A model generated the notes under the pieces. The model was not told the origin of the DNA. It searched no databases and was given only the letters and a program-made list of their open reading frames with translations. The translations under genes and the position numbers were made by a program. Source: a virus. From it: a stretch of 42,631 bases of DNA. Location: the IMG/VR virus record IMGVR_UViG_3300021963_007070, positions 1 through 42,631 of that record; one strand, written 5' to 3'. Positions 42,129-42,631 of the stretch are shown piece after piece. Every line of letters begins with the position of its first letter. Within the stretch, counting starts at the first letter, position 1.

Positions 42129-42631
42129 ATGAAATTAATAAATTTATTAAAAGAACAAAAAGTAAACGAAGGTAAACTTGGAGATACTTGGAGAAAAAAT
42201 AATAAAAAAGGATTCGTTCTTAAAGTAGGTAATATAGAACTCAAATCAGCGGGGCCTTCAAACTCACATGATATACTTGTAGACCGTATGCCGTGGGGAA
42301 CTTTTATGATGGATTATGAAGCTGGTGGGGATGATTGGTGGGTAAAACCATTAAGAGGAAAAGATTTTTGGGTAGATTCAATTGATGATTTAGTAAAAAA
42401 AATAAAAGGTGATTCACGAATTAAAGAATCAATAAACGAAGCATCTAAAATAGACTACGAAGAATTGGATTTACCCAAACAGATATTAGTTACAAAACTT
42501 GAAGGGTTTTTTGATGGTAGAATGCAAACTCTTTATGGTGGTATTCATGGAAATATTGTAGAAATTAAAGTGGGAATCGGCGGGACTAGACTTACAAAAG
42601 GCGATTTAAAAGAATTAGCTACAATGAATAT
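42129..42631 (+). CDS. Putative head protein, 3' end cut by the window edge
   Basis: An open frame runs from the ATG at 42129 to the last base, at least 167 aa (partial). It begins MKLINLLKEQKVNEG, contains a Trp-rich segment (DDWWVKPLRGKDFW) and an ESINEAS site near residue 101 of the same type as in the preceding gene. I do not recognise the rest. The repeated motif supports membership in the same group of processed head-associated proteins. It lies 10 bases after the previous gene. Confidence 0.55.
   Translation, partial: MKLINLLKEQKVNEGKLGDTWRKNNKKGFVLKVGNIELKSAGPSNSHDILVDRMPWGTFMMDYEAGGDDWWVKPLRGKDFWVDSIDDLVKKIKGDSRIKESINEASKIDYEELDLPKQILVTKLEGFFDGRMQTLYGGIHGNIVEIKVGIGGTRLTKGDLKELATMN

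Noticed and set aside
1-42631. tRNA genes, integrase or attachment sites
   Set aside because: I looked for cloverleaf-like GC-richer patches and recombinase motifs and saw none; the window gives no evidence of lysogeny.

Overview
This window looks like part of the genome of a large, T4-like tailed phage (or a prophage-free metagenomic contig of one) that infects a member of the Bacteroidetes, probably a flavobacterium-like host. The T4-like assignment rests on a recognisable replisome and recombination set: gp32-like ssDNA-binding protein, UvsX, RNase H/FEN-type nuclease, gp41-like DnaB helicase, gp43-like family B polymerase, gp45-like clamp, gp44 and gp62 clamp-loader subunits, plus class I ribonucleotide reductase and dCMP deaminase. 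The host assignment rests on promoters of the Bacteroidetes type (TTTG at about -33, TAnnTTTG at about -7) and on A-rich start regions that mostly lack a Shine-Dalgarno sequence. The DNA is strongly AT-rich, every supported gene is on the + strand, and genes are packed with 1-25 base overlaps. I see no tRNA, rRNA, CRISPR array or insertion sequence, and no gap longer than about 135 bases outside the genes I call.

Layout. 1-3.5 kb: the end of a giant (at least 1166 aa) ParB-domain protein, probably virion-associated. 3.5-8.7 kb: nucleotide metabolism (Nmad1/DUF1599-like protein, dCMP deaminase), gp32, UvsX, an SGNH protein and the RNase H/FEN nuclease. 8.7-14.6 kb: replicative helicase, an SPPY-motif methyltransferase, NrdB, NrdA and a thioredoxin. 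14.7-19 kb: polymerase, clamp, clamp-loader ATPase. 19-25.5 kb: an accessory cassette (membrane protein, asparagine synthetase, GNAT, two duplicated SPPY methyltransferases, GCS-type SGNH protein, zinc-ribbon protein, nucleosidase) sitting between gp44 and gp62, which are adjacent in T4. 25.5-27.4 kb: gp62, a Cas4/AddB-like nuclease, a membrane protein and a small ribbon-helix-helix regulator. 27.4-36.5 kb: a carbohydrate cluster with about six glycosyltransferases, a MazG-like protein, an FkbM methyltransferase, a sugar epimerase and a catalytically degenerate GDPD-like protein. 36.5 kb to the end: late/structural-type genes with short modules typical of marine T4-like phages, a HAD phosphatase, a 2OG-Fe(II) oxygenase, two tandem paralogues, and head-type proteins carrying repeated ExxxEA motifs that resemble T4 prohead-protease sites.

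How it works together. The first half supplies deoxynucleotides (NrdA/B, thioredoxin, dCMP deaminase, MazG-like clean-up) and copies DNA. The cassette and the sugar cluster probably alter DNA, virion or host-surface molecules; what they modify is not shown by the sequence. Five promoter-like sites share an identical TTTGG-to-TATATTTR spacing and sit before DNA-metabolism genes. A second motif, (A/T)ATATTTAT(A/G) without a TTTG box, precedes the regulator and structural genes, hinting at two temporal promoter classes. The most notable items are the accessory cassette splitting the clamp-loader genes, the methyltransferase family, the two promoter classes, the inverted repeat around the gp32 promoter, and the degenerate GDPD protein.
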